A DNA stretch of 64,000 nucleotides from Bacteroidales bacterium (lineage in GTDB: Bacteria > Bacteroidota > Bacteroidia > Bacteroidales > F082): positions 57,909 to 121,908 of the forward strand of contig JANQGJ010000019.1 in NCBI GenBank assembly GCA_028277395.1. Direction: 5' to 3'. Shown one piece after another: positions 1-7,908 of this stretch. How positions within the stretch are numbered: position 1 is the first letter of the stretch; every line of letters starts with the position of its first letter. Under the pieces are notes generated by a model. It ran no database searches, was not told where the DNA came from, and saw only the letters and a program-made list of their open reading frames with translations. A program made the translations under genes and the position numbers.

Positions 1-297
1 AATATGCTCATAAAGTCAAATAGGGCTGCACTTGCCGAAACAGCTGATGATATTGCATACATAATGGGATGGGAAGATGTGGTGCCAGAGGTTAAAAAAC
101 AGAGGGAACTGTTTTTACAGATTACCGATGATCAAAAGCTGATCCTCGATATTATTGTTAAATCCAATGAGATAAGTATTGACAAAATTGTAATTGAATC
201 TGCTATCTCATATTCAAAGGTAGCTGCTGCATTGTTGGCACTTGAGTTTGAAGGACTGATACAAAGCCTTCCAGGGAAGCTGTACAAAGCATATTAA
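1..297 (+). CDS. dprA: DNA-processing protein DprA, C-terminal part (cut by window edge)
   Basis: This is the 3' end of dprA/smf. DprA binds single-stranded DNA taken up during transformation and loads RecA. The reading frame is open through the first base of the window (an Asn codon precedes the first Met), so the Met at position 4 is internal and the true start lies outside. The segment LIKSNRAAL followed by TADDIAYIMGWE matches the end of the DprA Rossmann-fold core. The remaining roughly 60 residues form the winged-helix-like C-terminal domain seen in many DprA proteins (helices around LILDIIVKSNEISID and SYSKVAAALLALEFEGLI). Recognition rests on these motifs; only about a quarter of the protein is present. 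Confidence 0.85.
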   Translation, partial: NMLIKSNRAALAETADDIAYIMGWEDVVPEVKKQRELFLQITDDQKLILDIIVKSNEISIDKIVIESAISYSKVAAALLALEFEGLIQSLPGKLYKAY

Positions 298-522
298 GTT
301 GATTTCAGACAATTACTTTATTACCTTATTATTTTGACCTGAACCCTAAATTAAAACGATATAATATGCTTTATAATAAAATCTTAATCCATTATTAGCT
401 TGCTCAATAAAAAGCCCGTGCATTTGGTTGTGTTCTAAAGGCTTTGTTGACAGCAGTTTATTTCAATTGATTTCATTATTAACAGACGGTTCTTTTCTGC
501 CGGAAACAGATAAAAAAAGTAT

Positions 523-530
523 TATTTTTG
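523..530 (+). promoter_or_regulatory. -7 promoter box of gldF
   Basis: TATTTTTG is a perfect match to the Bacteroidetes -7 consensus TAnnTTTG. It lies 27 bases before the ATG at 557, giving a predicted leader of about 20 nt. It also argues against the longer reading frame that starts at 428, because that start would lie upstream of the promoter. Confidence 0.5.
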
Positions 531-556
531 CAGACGCTTTAAATGAGTACACAAAT

Positions 557-1288
557 ATGTTTGCATTATATTTAAAAGAGATAAGAGCTTTTTTGAGTTC
601 GGTTACCGGTTATGTGGTAATTCTCGTATTTCTTATTACGATAGGCCTTTTTCTATGGTTTTTCCCAAATGATTTTAATATTCTTGATTATGGATATGCA
701 AATCTTGACGGACTTTTTGTAGTAGCGCCACTGGTTTTTCTGTTTTTGGTTCCCGCGGTAACCATGAGGTCATTTTCTGAAGAAAATAAAACAGGTACAA
801 TCGAGCTACTTCTTACCAGACCTTTATCGGATCTTCAAATTATAATTGCAAAGTATCTGGCATCTGTAACACTTATATTAATTGCGCTACTTCCTACTCT
901 TGTTTATTTCTTCTCAGTTTATCAACTGGGATTTCCTAAAGGTAATCTGGATGCCGGAAGCATATGGGGATCATATATCGGACTATTGTTTCTTGGATCG
1001 GTTTTTGCCTCAATCGGAATATTTGCTTCCTCTTTATCCGATAACCAGGTTATATCATTTATTCTGGCGATTATTCTATGTGCATTCCTTTATCTTGGAT
1101 TTGAGTTCATATATTCACTCGATCTTTTTGGAAATATTGACCTCTTCATACGGTCGCTTGGTATAAGTTCACATTTCAGTTCAATCAGCAGAGGTGTGAT
1201 TGATACAAGGGATATTGTATATTTCTTAAGTGTTATTACATTATTTATTTATTTAACAAACTTTTCCTTATCCAGAAGGAAATGGTAA
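557..1288 (+). CDS. gldF: Gliding motility ABC transporter permease GldF
   Basis: Integral inner-membrane permease, 243 residues, with about six hydrophobic segments. It belongs to the ABC-2 type permeases and in gliding Bacteroidetes works with the ATPase GldA and with GldG. The motif MRSFSEENKTGTIELLLTRP is the characteristic loop of this family. The frame is open back to 428, but I chose the Met at 557 because the preceding 43 residues are not membrane-like, the mature start MFALYLKEIRAF resembles GldF proteins, and a -7 box sits just upstream. The stop overlaps the start of gldG by 7 bases, indicating translational coupling. gldA is not adjacent in this window. GldF and GldG also occur in non-gliding Bacteroidetes, so motility is not proven. 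Confidence 0.9.
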   Translation: MFALYLKEIRAFLSSVTGYVVILVFLITIGLFLWFFPNDFNILDYGYANLDGLFVVAPLVFLFLVPAVTMRSFSEENKTGTIELLLTRPLSDLQIIIAKYLASVTLILIALLPTLVYFFSVYQLGFPKGNLDAGSIWGSYIGLLFLGSVFASIGIFASSLSDNQVISFILAIILCAFLYLGFEFIYSLDLFGNIDLFIRSLGISSHFSSISRGVIDTRDIVYFLSVITLFIYLTNFSLSRRKW

Positions 1289-3042
1289 TACGAAATAAAA
1301 TGGGTGCCAGGAATAGTAAAACATTCAATCATTATATAGTTCAGTTACTAATTGTTATAGTTTTAATAATAGTTGTTAATATAATTGGATCATATATATT
1401 TACAAGAATAGATTTAACCAGTGAGAAAAGATACACGCTATCGAAAGCAACCCGCGATCTGTTGGAGAATGTTGATGATATTGTTTACTTCAGGGTTTTT
1501 CTTGATGGCGAATTTCCTGCCGGATTTAAAAGGTTAAAAAGAGAAACCAAAGAATTATTAGATGAATTCAGGGCGTATAACAAGAATATTGAATATGAAT
1601 TTATAAACCCCTCTGCAAGTGATAACGTAAAGGAAAGAAATGATACCTACCAGTTGTTAATGGAACAGGGATTGCAGCCAACTAACCTGCAGGTAAAAAC
1701 GAAAAGCGGTGTTGATCAACAGGTGATCTTTCCAGGGGCACTTGTTACATACAGAAATAATGAGCTGCCCATAGAACTTCTTGATACACAGCTAAATGTG
1801 CCTCCTGAAGCAGCCCTGAATAATTCAATTCAGAACCTGGAGTTTAAATTCGCTGAGGTAATTAACAGGCTGAGCAAAAATGTAAAACCAAAAGTTGCTT
1901 TTATTGAAGGACACGGAGAACTGAACGAAAATGAAACTTATGATATAACACAGTCTCTTAAAGATCATTATATTGTAAACAGGGTTAAAATTGATGGGCA
2001 GATAAATTCTTTGGTTAACAGGTTATTGGTTGACTCTGTGGCTAATAAATATGAAATAATTCCTTCATATGCTGCAATTATTATTGCCAGGCCTGATTCA
2101 CTATTTTCACCAAAAGATAAGTTTATCATTGATCAGTATATCATGTATGGTGGTAAGGTTCTATGGTTGATAGATCCAGTATTTGCAAGTATGGATAGTA
2201 TACAACAACAGGAAAGTACTGTCTCAATTGAAAAAAATCTGGACCTTCAAACTCAATTATTCAGCTATGGTGCCAAACTGAATAATGATTTAATACTTGA
2301 TCTGAATGCAATGCAAATCCCAATCAGAACAGGACAAATTGGAGGTCAGGCACAGATAGACTTTTTCCCATGGTATTACTTCCCTGTTATAACTTCAACT
2401 GCAAAACATCCGATTGTGAAGAATCTAAATGCAATTAAAACTCAGTTTGTAAGCAGTATGGATACTACTTCGGTAAAGGGAGTTAAGAAGACTATATTAA
2501 TGCGCACATCAGATTATTCACGAGTAGAACCTGTTCCCGGAGTTATATCATTGCGAATGCTTAGAGAAGAGCCAGATCTGATAATGTATTCGGGCCCGTC
2601 AAAACCTGTTGCAATTTTGCTGGAAGGAAGATTTAAATCAGATTTTAGAAATCGATTACCGCAGTCAATTGTAAATAGCAGGGAAATAGGTTATAAAGAC
2701 AGAAGTGTACCAACAAGTATGATCGTTGTATCCGATGGCGATATTATAAGAAACCAGTTTCATATTCCAAATGGTTATCCTCTTCCACTGGGTTACGATC
2801 AGTTTACCGGAGAAACGTTCGGGAATAAGGAGTTTATACTTAATGCACTGAATTATCTGACAGACGGGCCGGGATTAATTTCATTGCGTTCAAGAGAAAC
2901 CAAATTAAGATTGCTGGATAAAACCAAAGTTAGTGCCGACCGTTTACAGTGGCAGCTTATAAATTTGTTAGGTCCTGTTTTAATAGTATTACTTGCCGGT
3001 ATTATGCTTGTTTGGTTACGAAAACGAAAATATACCAGGTAG
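1282..3042 (+). CDS. gldG: Gliding motility-associated ABC transporter auxiliary protein GldG
   Basis: A protein of 586 residues with one N-terminal membrane segment (about residues 20-45, rich in I/V/L), a large periplasmic domain of the ABC-transporter-auxiliary type, and a C-terminal membrane anchor (about 560-580) followed by a basic tail LRKRKYTR. The motif TRIDLTSEKRYTLS just after the first membrane segment is typical of GldG. It overlaps gldF by 7 bases, the usual gldFG arrangement. An alternative start is the Met at 1300. Its partner GldA is not visible here. Biochemical function is not firmly known; the protein is regarded as an accessory component of the GldAFG transporter. Confidence 0.9.
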   Translation: MVIRNKMGARNSKTFNHYIVQLLIVIVLIIVVNIIGSYIFTRIDLTSEKRYTLSKATRDLLENVDDIVYFRVFLDGEFPAGFKRLKRETKELLDEFRAYNKNIEYEFINPSASDNVKERNDTYQLLMEQGLQPTNLQVKTKSGVDQQVIFPGALVTYRNNELPIELLDTQLNVPPEAALNNSIQNLEFKFAEVINRLSKNVKPKVAFIEGHGELNENETYDITQSLKDHYIVNRVKIDGQINSLVNRLLVDSVANKYEIIPSYAAIIIARPDSLFSPKDKFIIDQYIMYGGKVLWLIDPVFASMDSIQQQESTVSIEKNLDLQTQLFSYGAKLNNDLILDLNAMQIPIRTGQIGGQAQIDFFPWYYFPVITSTAKHPIVKNLNAIKTQFVSSMDTTSVKGVKKTILMRTSDYSRVEPVPGVISLRMLREEPDLIMYSGPSKPVAILLEGRFKSDFRNRLPQSIVNSREIGYKDRSVPTSMIVVSDGDIIRNQFHIPNGYPLPLGYDQFTGETFGNKEFILNALNYLTDGPGLISLRSRETKLRLLDKTKVSADRLQWQLINLLGPVLIVLLAGIMLVWLRKRKYTR

Positions 3043-3062
3043 TTTTTTTAATAAAAGAATAT

Positions 3063-4121
3063 ATGCGTAAGAATAAAAAATACTTAATAATTCTGTTAAT
3101 TGTTGCACCTGTTGCAATTTGGTTTTTAACAAGAGATGATCAAAGTACTTTAAAAGAAAGAGAAACCGGCTTTGCTGTTAAAGATACATCCTTAGTAACG
3201 AAAATATTCATTGCTGATAAAAAAACAAATTCCATTGTACTTGAAAGAACCGGAAATGGTTGGATCCTTGATCAAAAGTATAATACAAATCCAAAGGTTA
3301 TTGACGGATTATTAAGCACTATGCACAGAATAAAAGTAAAGTCCCCGGTGCCTAAGGTTGGTCTCGAAAATGTACTCAAACGGATGGCCAGTATTGGTAT
3401 TAAGGTTGAAATATATCAACAGGACTATAGAATCAACCTGTTTGATAAGTTCAAATTTTTTCCCTATGAAAAGTTATCCAAAGTATATTATCTGGGAGAT
3501 ATAACTTCTGATAATGTTGGTACATATATGCTGATGGAAGGTGCTGATAATCCTTACATAACATATATTCCGGGATTCCGCGGATTTCTTACACCAAGAT
3601 TTTCTCCAAAACCGGATGACTGGAAAAGTCATAAAGTATTTAGGCACACATTATCAGAAATATCCAAAGTTGCTGTTGAGTTCGGAGAAACCCCGGAAGA
3701 AAGTTTTAGTGTAGATCTTTCCGATGCAGACGGGAATTACAAATTAATTAGTTTGGATAATAATCAGCAATTGGTTAATTATGATACGCTTAAACTGTTG
3801 AATTTTCTTACATCGTTTAGCGATTTGAGATATGAAACAAGATTAAACAATATAATGACACCAACAAACCTTGACTCAATAACCAGTACACCTGTAATAT
3901 ACAAAGTAACATTAGTTGATGATAAGAATGATACAACGGTTTTAACAGCATTTAGAAAAAAAACTCTGTCTCAAAAAGTGAAAGATGAAGCATATTATAA
4001 GCTGATACCGGATGACAGGGACAGGTTTTATGCACTTGTTAATGATGATGAAGACTTTGTACTATTGCAATACTATGTTTTTGATAAGATTCTATATCCG
4101 TTAAGCCATTACACCGAGTGA
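3063..4121 (+). CDS. DUF4340-like protein in the gld cluster
   Basis: A protein of 352 residues with a short basic N-terminus and one membrane segment (YLIILLIVAPVAIWFL, about residues 6-21), then an extracytoplasmic domain. The early segment with LERTGNGWILDQKYNTNPKVIDGLL resembles the repeated unit of DUF4340 proteins, which frequently follow gldG-like auxiliary proteins of ABC transporters. The frame is open back to 2949 inside gldG, but the first plausible signal-anchor start is the Met at 3063, 20 bases after the gldG stop. It is probably translated with gldFG and may be a partner of the transporter. No enzymatic motif is seen. Confidence 0.75.
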   Translation: MRKNKKYLIILLIVAPVAIWFLTRDDQSTLKERETGFAVKDTSLVTKIFIADKKTNSIVLERTGNGWILDQKYNTNPKVIDGLLSTMHRIKVKSPVPKVGLENVLKRMASIGIKVEIYQQDYRINLFDKFKFFPYEKLSKVYYLGDITSDNVGTYMLMEGADNPYITYIPGFRGFLTPRFSPKPDDWKSHKVFRHTLSEISKVAVEFGETPEESFSVDLSDADGNYKLISLDNNQQLVNYDTLKLLNFLTSFSDLRYETRLNNIMTPTNLDSITSTPVIYKVTLVDDKNDTTVLTAFRKKTLSQKVKDEAYYKLIPDDRDRFYALVNDDEDFVLLQYYVFDKILYPLSHYTE

Positions 4122-4160
4122 CAGAAGCCATGTTATTAGTATTTTTACAGAAAAAATACT

Positions 4161-5219
4161 ATGCTGACGGCATACTTTAAAAAATATACGCTGCATTTTA
4201 AAACTCCCGGAGGTACATCAAGAGGTGTACTAACTTCTAAGGACAGCTGGTTTATCTTCGTATTTGATAATGATAACCCCAATGTTAAAGGTGTTGGAGA
4301 ATGTAGTATAATAAGAGGCCTGAGTATTGATGATCGACCTGACTTTGAGGACAAACTCAGGGAGGTTTGTGACAATATTGCAGACTGGCAGATATGGCTG
4401 GAGGAAAAACTGGATGATTTTCCGTCAATTCGGTTTGGATTGGAAATGGCAGTAAAAGATATCGTTGAAGGAGGTATCAGAATACATTTTCCATCTCAGT
4501 TTACAGAGGGTAACGATGCGATATTAATAAATGGATTGGTATGGATGGGTGATTATAACATCATGAGATCCAGAATTATTGAAAAGATAAAATCCGGATT
4601 TAGTTGTATAAAGTTGAAAGTTGGGGCAATAGAGTTCGAAGATGAAATAAAATTGTTGAAGCAAATAAGGAAGGAGTTTACCGAAGAAGATATTGAAATA
4701 CGATTGGATGCCAACGGTGCATTTACTTTTGAAAATGTTTTTGAAATGATCAACCGGTTATCAGATTATGGTATTCATAGCATTGAACAACCAATATTAC
4801 CTGGACAGTACAATGAGATGGCTGAGGTATGTTCCAGATCAAAAATACCTGTTGCACTTGATGAAGAACTAATAGGATTTACAAACAGACATGAGGTCAG
4901 AAAACTTTTTGAGAAGATATTACCACACTATATCATCTTAAAACCATCATTAATTGGAGGCTGGGGGCAAAGCAGTATGTTTATTAATGAAGCTGAAAAC
5001 CAAAATATTAGGTGGTGGATAACTTCTGCACTTGAATCCAATATTGGGCTAAACGCCATTGCTCAATGGACATATACTTTGGATAACAGCATGCCACAAG
5101 GGCTTGGAACCGGTGGGTTGTTTACAAATAATATTGACTCTCCGTTAAATATACAGGGAGAGAGACTTTACTATGGTGTTGAAGATACGTGGAATCTAAA
5201 GAACCTGATTGATGAATGA
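4161..5219 (+). CDS. menC: o-Succinylbenzoate synthase MenC
   Basis: Enolase-superfamily enzyme of 352 residues that dehydrates SHCHC to o-succinylbenzoate in menaquinone synthesis (cytoplasm). Superfamily residues are in place: K151-x-K153 in IKLKVG, D183 in RLDANGAF, E209 in SIEQP, D234 in ALDEE as the metal and acid/base set, and K261 in LKPSLIGG. The N-terminal capping domain is present (residues 1-120). It is followed directly by menE with an 8-base overlap, which supports MenC over other enolase-superfamily members such as dipeptide epimerases. It lies 39 bases after the DUF4340 gene on the same strand, so it may be read from the same transcript. Confidence 0.93.
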   Translation: MLTAYFKKYTLHFKTPGGTSRGVLTSKDSWFIFVFDNDNPNVKGVGECSIIRGLSIDDRPDFEDKLREVCDNIADWQIWLEEKLDDFPSIRFGLEMAVKDIVEGGIRIHFPSQFTEGNDAILINGLVWMGDYNIMRSRIIEKIKSGFSCIKLKVGAIEFEDEIKLLKQIRKEFTEEDIEIRLDANGAFTFENVFEMINRLSDYGIHSIEQPILPGQYNEMAEVCSRSKIPVALDEELIGFTNRHEVRKLFEKILPHYIILKPSLIGGWGQSSMFINEAENQNIRWWITSALESNIGLNAIAQWTYTLDNSMPQGLGTGGLFTNNIDSPLNIQGERLYYGVEDTWNLKNLIDE

Positions 5220-6321
5220 GTCTGGAAATATGGTAAGGTTATGTGGTGATGATTATTCCGTTGATGAGATACTTCTGAGATGTGAAAGTAAACTTCGTGA
5301 TGGTGATACTGAAAACTGGGAAAAAGAAATATTCGCGTTTATTAAAGACTGGTACTCGGAATCAAAAGAGATAATTGTACATACATCAGGTTCAACAGGA
5401 CAACCAAAAAAAATTGCTCTGCGTAAAGAACATATGGTTTTTAGTGCCAACAGTACTATTACGTTTTTTGAATTGAAAAAAGGTGACCGTATATGGCTTA
5501 ACTTACCAGTCAACTATATTGCAGGTAAAATGCAGATCGTTAGAGCTTTGGTTGGAAATCTGGATCTTTGGTACTCAGCTCCGGACATTTTCCCTGATGA
5601 ATCGCTGCTACGAAAAACAGACTTTGCTGCGATGGTGCCCAATCAGGTTATTAAGATACTTGAGAAACGTAATGGAAACAAACTGTTGGGAAACATCAGG
5701 AATCTCCTGATTGGAGGTTCTGCAATATCCTCTGATCTGGTAAACAAAATAAGAAAGTATCCGGAAATTGTTGCCTGGCATTCATATGGAATGACAGAGA
5801 CAATAACTCATATTGCCTTATCTGATCTTAAAAATGACAGATATATGGGAGAGTTTTATCCTCTGGAAGGAATAAAAGTATCCCTTGGGAAGAATGACAG
5901 ACTTGTAATTGATTACCCGGGAATTAATATCAGAGATCTAATTACCAATGATATTGCAAAAATATGGGATGATGGGTCATTTACAATTATAGGCCGCTAT
6001 GATGACGTTATAATAAGTGGAGGAACGAAATATTATCCGGAAAGGATCGAATTAAAAATAAAACACATGTTTCCGGTTGATATATTTATCGGGGCTTTAT
6101 ATGATAATATATTAGGACAGAGGATAACATTATTTATGGAGTCTGAAACAGAATGCCTCACTTTAGCTCAATTAAAGGAATTACTTGCTGATGTTTGTGA
6201 AAAATACGAAATACCCAGGAGCATTGTATTTTTAAATAAATTTGAAAGAACAGAATCAGGAAAAATAAAACGAAACGAAACTGTAAGCAATTATCTTGGT
6301 AAGATAACAGGTGAAAATTGA
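5212..6321 (+). CDS. menE: o-Succinylbenzoate-CoA ligase MenE
   Basis: Acyl-adenylate-forming enzyme that activates o-succinylbenzoate with ATP and CoA. The P-loop-like motif HTSGSTGQPKK lies at residues 57-67, the A5 motif SYGMTET at 191-197, GRYDDVIISGG at 261-271 and the catalytic lysine K351 in ESGKIKR. At 369 residues it is shorter than the E. coli enzyme but similar to other Bacteroidetes MenE proteins. The ATG at 5212 overlaps the menC stop; an upstream TTG at 5209 is less likely, and the Met at 5230 is an alternative. The short overlap implies translational coupling with menC. Confidence 0.92.
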   Translation: MNESGNMVRLCGDDYSVDEILLRCESKLRDGDTENWEKEIFAFIKDWYSESKEIIVHTSGSTGQPKKIALRKEHMVFSANSTITFFELKKGDRIWLNLPVNYIAGKMQIVRALVGNLDLWYSAPDIFPDESLLRKTDFAAMVPNQVIKILEKRNGNKLLGNIRNLLIGGSAISSDLVNKIRKYPEIVAWHSYGMTETITHIALSDLKNDRYMGEFYPLEGIKVSLGKNDRLVIDYPGINIRDLITNDIAKIWDDGSFTIIGRYDDVIISGGTKYYPERIELKIKHMFPVDIFIGALYDNILGQRITLFMESETECLTLAQLKELLADVCEKYEIPRSIVFLNKFERTESGKIKRNETVSNYLGKITGEN

Positions 6322-6363
6322 GTATCGAACAGACTGTTTAACCGGCATATTGTTAATGTGAAT

Positions 6364-6385
6364 AAACCAAATTCAAAATTGGTTT
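6364..6385 (+). terminator. Weak AT-rich hairpin after menE, possible terminator
   Basis: Arms AAACCAA and TTGGTTT flank an 8-base loop, followed by TTATGG rather than a clean T-run. It lies 42 bases after the menE stop. The stem is AT-rich and short, so this is only a possible transcription end. Confidence 0.25.
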
Positions 6386-6482
6386 TATGGCAAAGGGATA
6401 ATAAATAATATAAAAATGGTGCCGGAACTATTGCATTTACTGTAGCATTTTTTGTATTTTCACAGATTGGATATTTAATCAC

Positions 6483-6490
6483 TATATTTG
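6483..6490 (+). promoter_or_regulatory. -7 promoter box of the lone receiver-domain gene
   Basis: TATATTTG, a perfect TAnnTTTG match, 68 bases upstream of the ATG at 6559. Predicted leader of about 60 nt. Confidence 0.45.
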
Positions 6491-6558
6491 CACCTTCTAA
6501 TAGTTAATGATTTTTTTGTAATTTGGTAGTATTAAAATCCGGATTAAACACTTAAAGG

Positions 6559-6945
6559 ATGAACAATATAAATGATTTTGATTTTAGCGGCAAGGTTATA
6601 TTAATTGTGGAGGATACCGAAACAAGTAATAGATTCTATAATGCTGCTTTAAGTCGAACCAAGGCGAAGTTATTGTGGGCACTTGACGGTGAAGAAGCGT
6701 TAGTGAAACTAAAAGATAATTCAGATATTGACGTTGTTCTGCTTGACCTCAACCTTCCGGGTATCAGTGGATTTGACGTATTAAAGAACATTCGAAAGAC
6801 AGATTCTGAGATCGCTGTTATTGTTCAGACTGCATATGTTCTTTCAGGTGAAGAAGCTGCATGTTATGAGTTGGGAGCAAATGACTTCATAACTAAACCA
6901 ATTATGCTTGACCAGCTGTTAAATTCATTGCAAAAACACTTTTAG
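6559..6945 (+). CDS. Single-domain response regulator (receiver only)
   Basis: A CheY-like receiver protein of 128 residues with no output domain. The acidic pair is E18-D19, the phosphoacceptor is D63 in VVLLDLNLPG, the conserved Thr is T91 in QTAY and the Lys is K113 in TKP. The extra segment at the N-terminus (NDFDFSGKVIL) is typical of receivers related to those in hybrid kinases of Bacteroidetes. No histidine kinase is adjacent, so the cognate kinase is unknown. It is probably a phosphorelay intermediate or acts by protein contact. Its stop is two bases from the end of the convergent nuclease gene. Confidence 0.88.
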   Translation: MNNINDFDFSGKVILIVEDTETSNRFYNAALSRTKAKLLWALDGEEALVKLKDNSDIDVVLLDLNLPGISGFDVLKNIRKTDSEIAVIVQTAYVLSGEEAACYELGANDFITKPIMLDQLLNSLQKHF

Positions 6946-6946
6946 T

Positions 6947-7780
6947 TCATACCAGCTCTGCAATCATACCAGCTTCTTTCTTAATTTTTAATATCTTTTT
7001 TTCCTTTATTCCCAGTTTTCTTAATATATCTGTATTGGAAAATAATTGTCGGCACAAAATGATATCATTTTCCATTAAAAATGTCTTTTCCCGCTTTGTT
7101 ATTGTTTGCATACTTGTAATTGGATGAAATCCTGCTTCATCAATTAACTGCCGCAAATTTCCCTTAACCGGATAATCCCATGAAATCATTTTTAACCCGG
7201 CACAGGAACCATATTGAATCGCATCATGCGTAAACCTGGTATTGGTAACTAACCACCCTTCAAAAATGTGATTTTCACTAACATCCTTCTTCCATCTGGC
7301 TCGCAGATCATCAAATCTAGATTTTACATACAATGATACTTTTACATCACTTTTTCTTCTGATCTCATTGTGGAATTTACATTCTACAAATACAGTTTTC
7401 GTGTTTGTTTGTGCAAGTACATCAACTTCATGCTGAACACACTGACCATCAAGAATAATTCCTGTTTTTGCTTTATAGCCCTGTAGTCTTATCAATTCAC
7501 CAACAAGCAATTCAAAAGGATATCCTGTTGGTCCCATATCAAATATAGCTTTCTTGAGTCGGTATCTTCCTGCAATTTTCCCCGACTTTTTACGCAATAT
7601 ATTGTATGCCATCTGATAAACCTTATGTGTTGACATACCGTCAACAAGGTTGTCAGAGATTACTTCCGAAACATAAACTGCATCATCCCTGCTTGCTCCT
7701 GATTGTAATAGTGATTGCCTTAGCTTTTGCGGATCAAACAGTACCAGATCACCACTTTTTTTTCTAACAGACTTATTCAT
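6947..7780 (-). CDS. ATP-cone / PD-(D/E)XK endonuclease-like fusion protein
   Basis: A protein of 277 residues with two recognisable parts. Residues about 4-90 form an ATP-cone: it begins VRKKSGDLVLFDPQKLRQSL, as in NrdR and class I/III ribonucleotide reductases, and contains the later KVYQMAYNIL and RYRLKKAI helices. Residues about 90-200 look like a Mrr-type PD-(D/E)XK nuclease core: E90/E95 in the first helix, D120 in HEVDV and E133-x-K135 in VECKF. The C-terminal 75 residues have no family I recognise; they contain a possible helix-hairpin segment (ILRKLGIKEKKILKIKKEAG). Such fusions occur in several Bacteroidetes; their substrate is not known to me. Nucleotide-gated nuclease activity is an inference. 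Confidence 0.75.
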   Translation of the reverse strand: MNKSVRKKSGDLVLFDPQKLRQSLLQSGASRDDAVYVSEVISDNLVDGMSTHKVYQMAYNILRKKSGKIAGRYRLKKAIFDMGPTGYPFELLVGELIRLQGYKAKTGIILDGQCVQHEVDVLAQTNTKTVFVECKFHNEIRRKSDVKVSLYVKSRFDDLRARWKKDVSENHIFEGWLVTNTRFTHDAIQYGSCAGLKMISWDYPVKGNLRQLIDEAGFHPITSMQTITKREKTFLMENDIILCRQLFSNTDILRKLGIKEKKILKIKKEAGMIAELV

Positions 7781-7854
7781 TGATTACAGATTTATATATT
7801 TTGTAATCCCTGATGATGATAATTTTATCAGGAATAGTAGGGATCGAAATTAAA

Positions 7855-7888
7855 CAAAAAAGCCCGAATCATAGCTGAACCGGGCTTC
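7855..7888 (-). terminator. Intrinsic terminator of the secreted amylase gene
   Basis: Perfect 7-bp stem AAGCCCG (7860-7866) and CGGGCTT (7881-7887) with a 14-base loop. On the minus strand it is followed by a run of T (plus-strand A-run at about 7856-7861). It lies 21 bases beyond the stop of the amylase gene. Confidence 0.8.
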
Positions 7889-7908
7889 AAAATAATGAAC
7901 GATACAGC

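Noticed and set aside
428..556. 43-codon extension of gldF
   Set aside because: A perfect -7 box at 523-530 lies inside it, and the added residues are not membrane-like. The start at 557 fits GldF.
5209..5211. TTG start for menE
   Set aside because: The ATG at 5212 is adjacent, overlaps the menC stop and is preferred.
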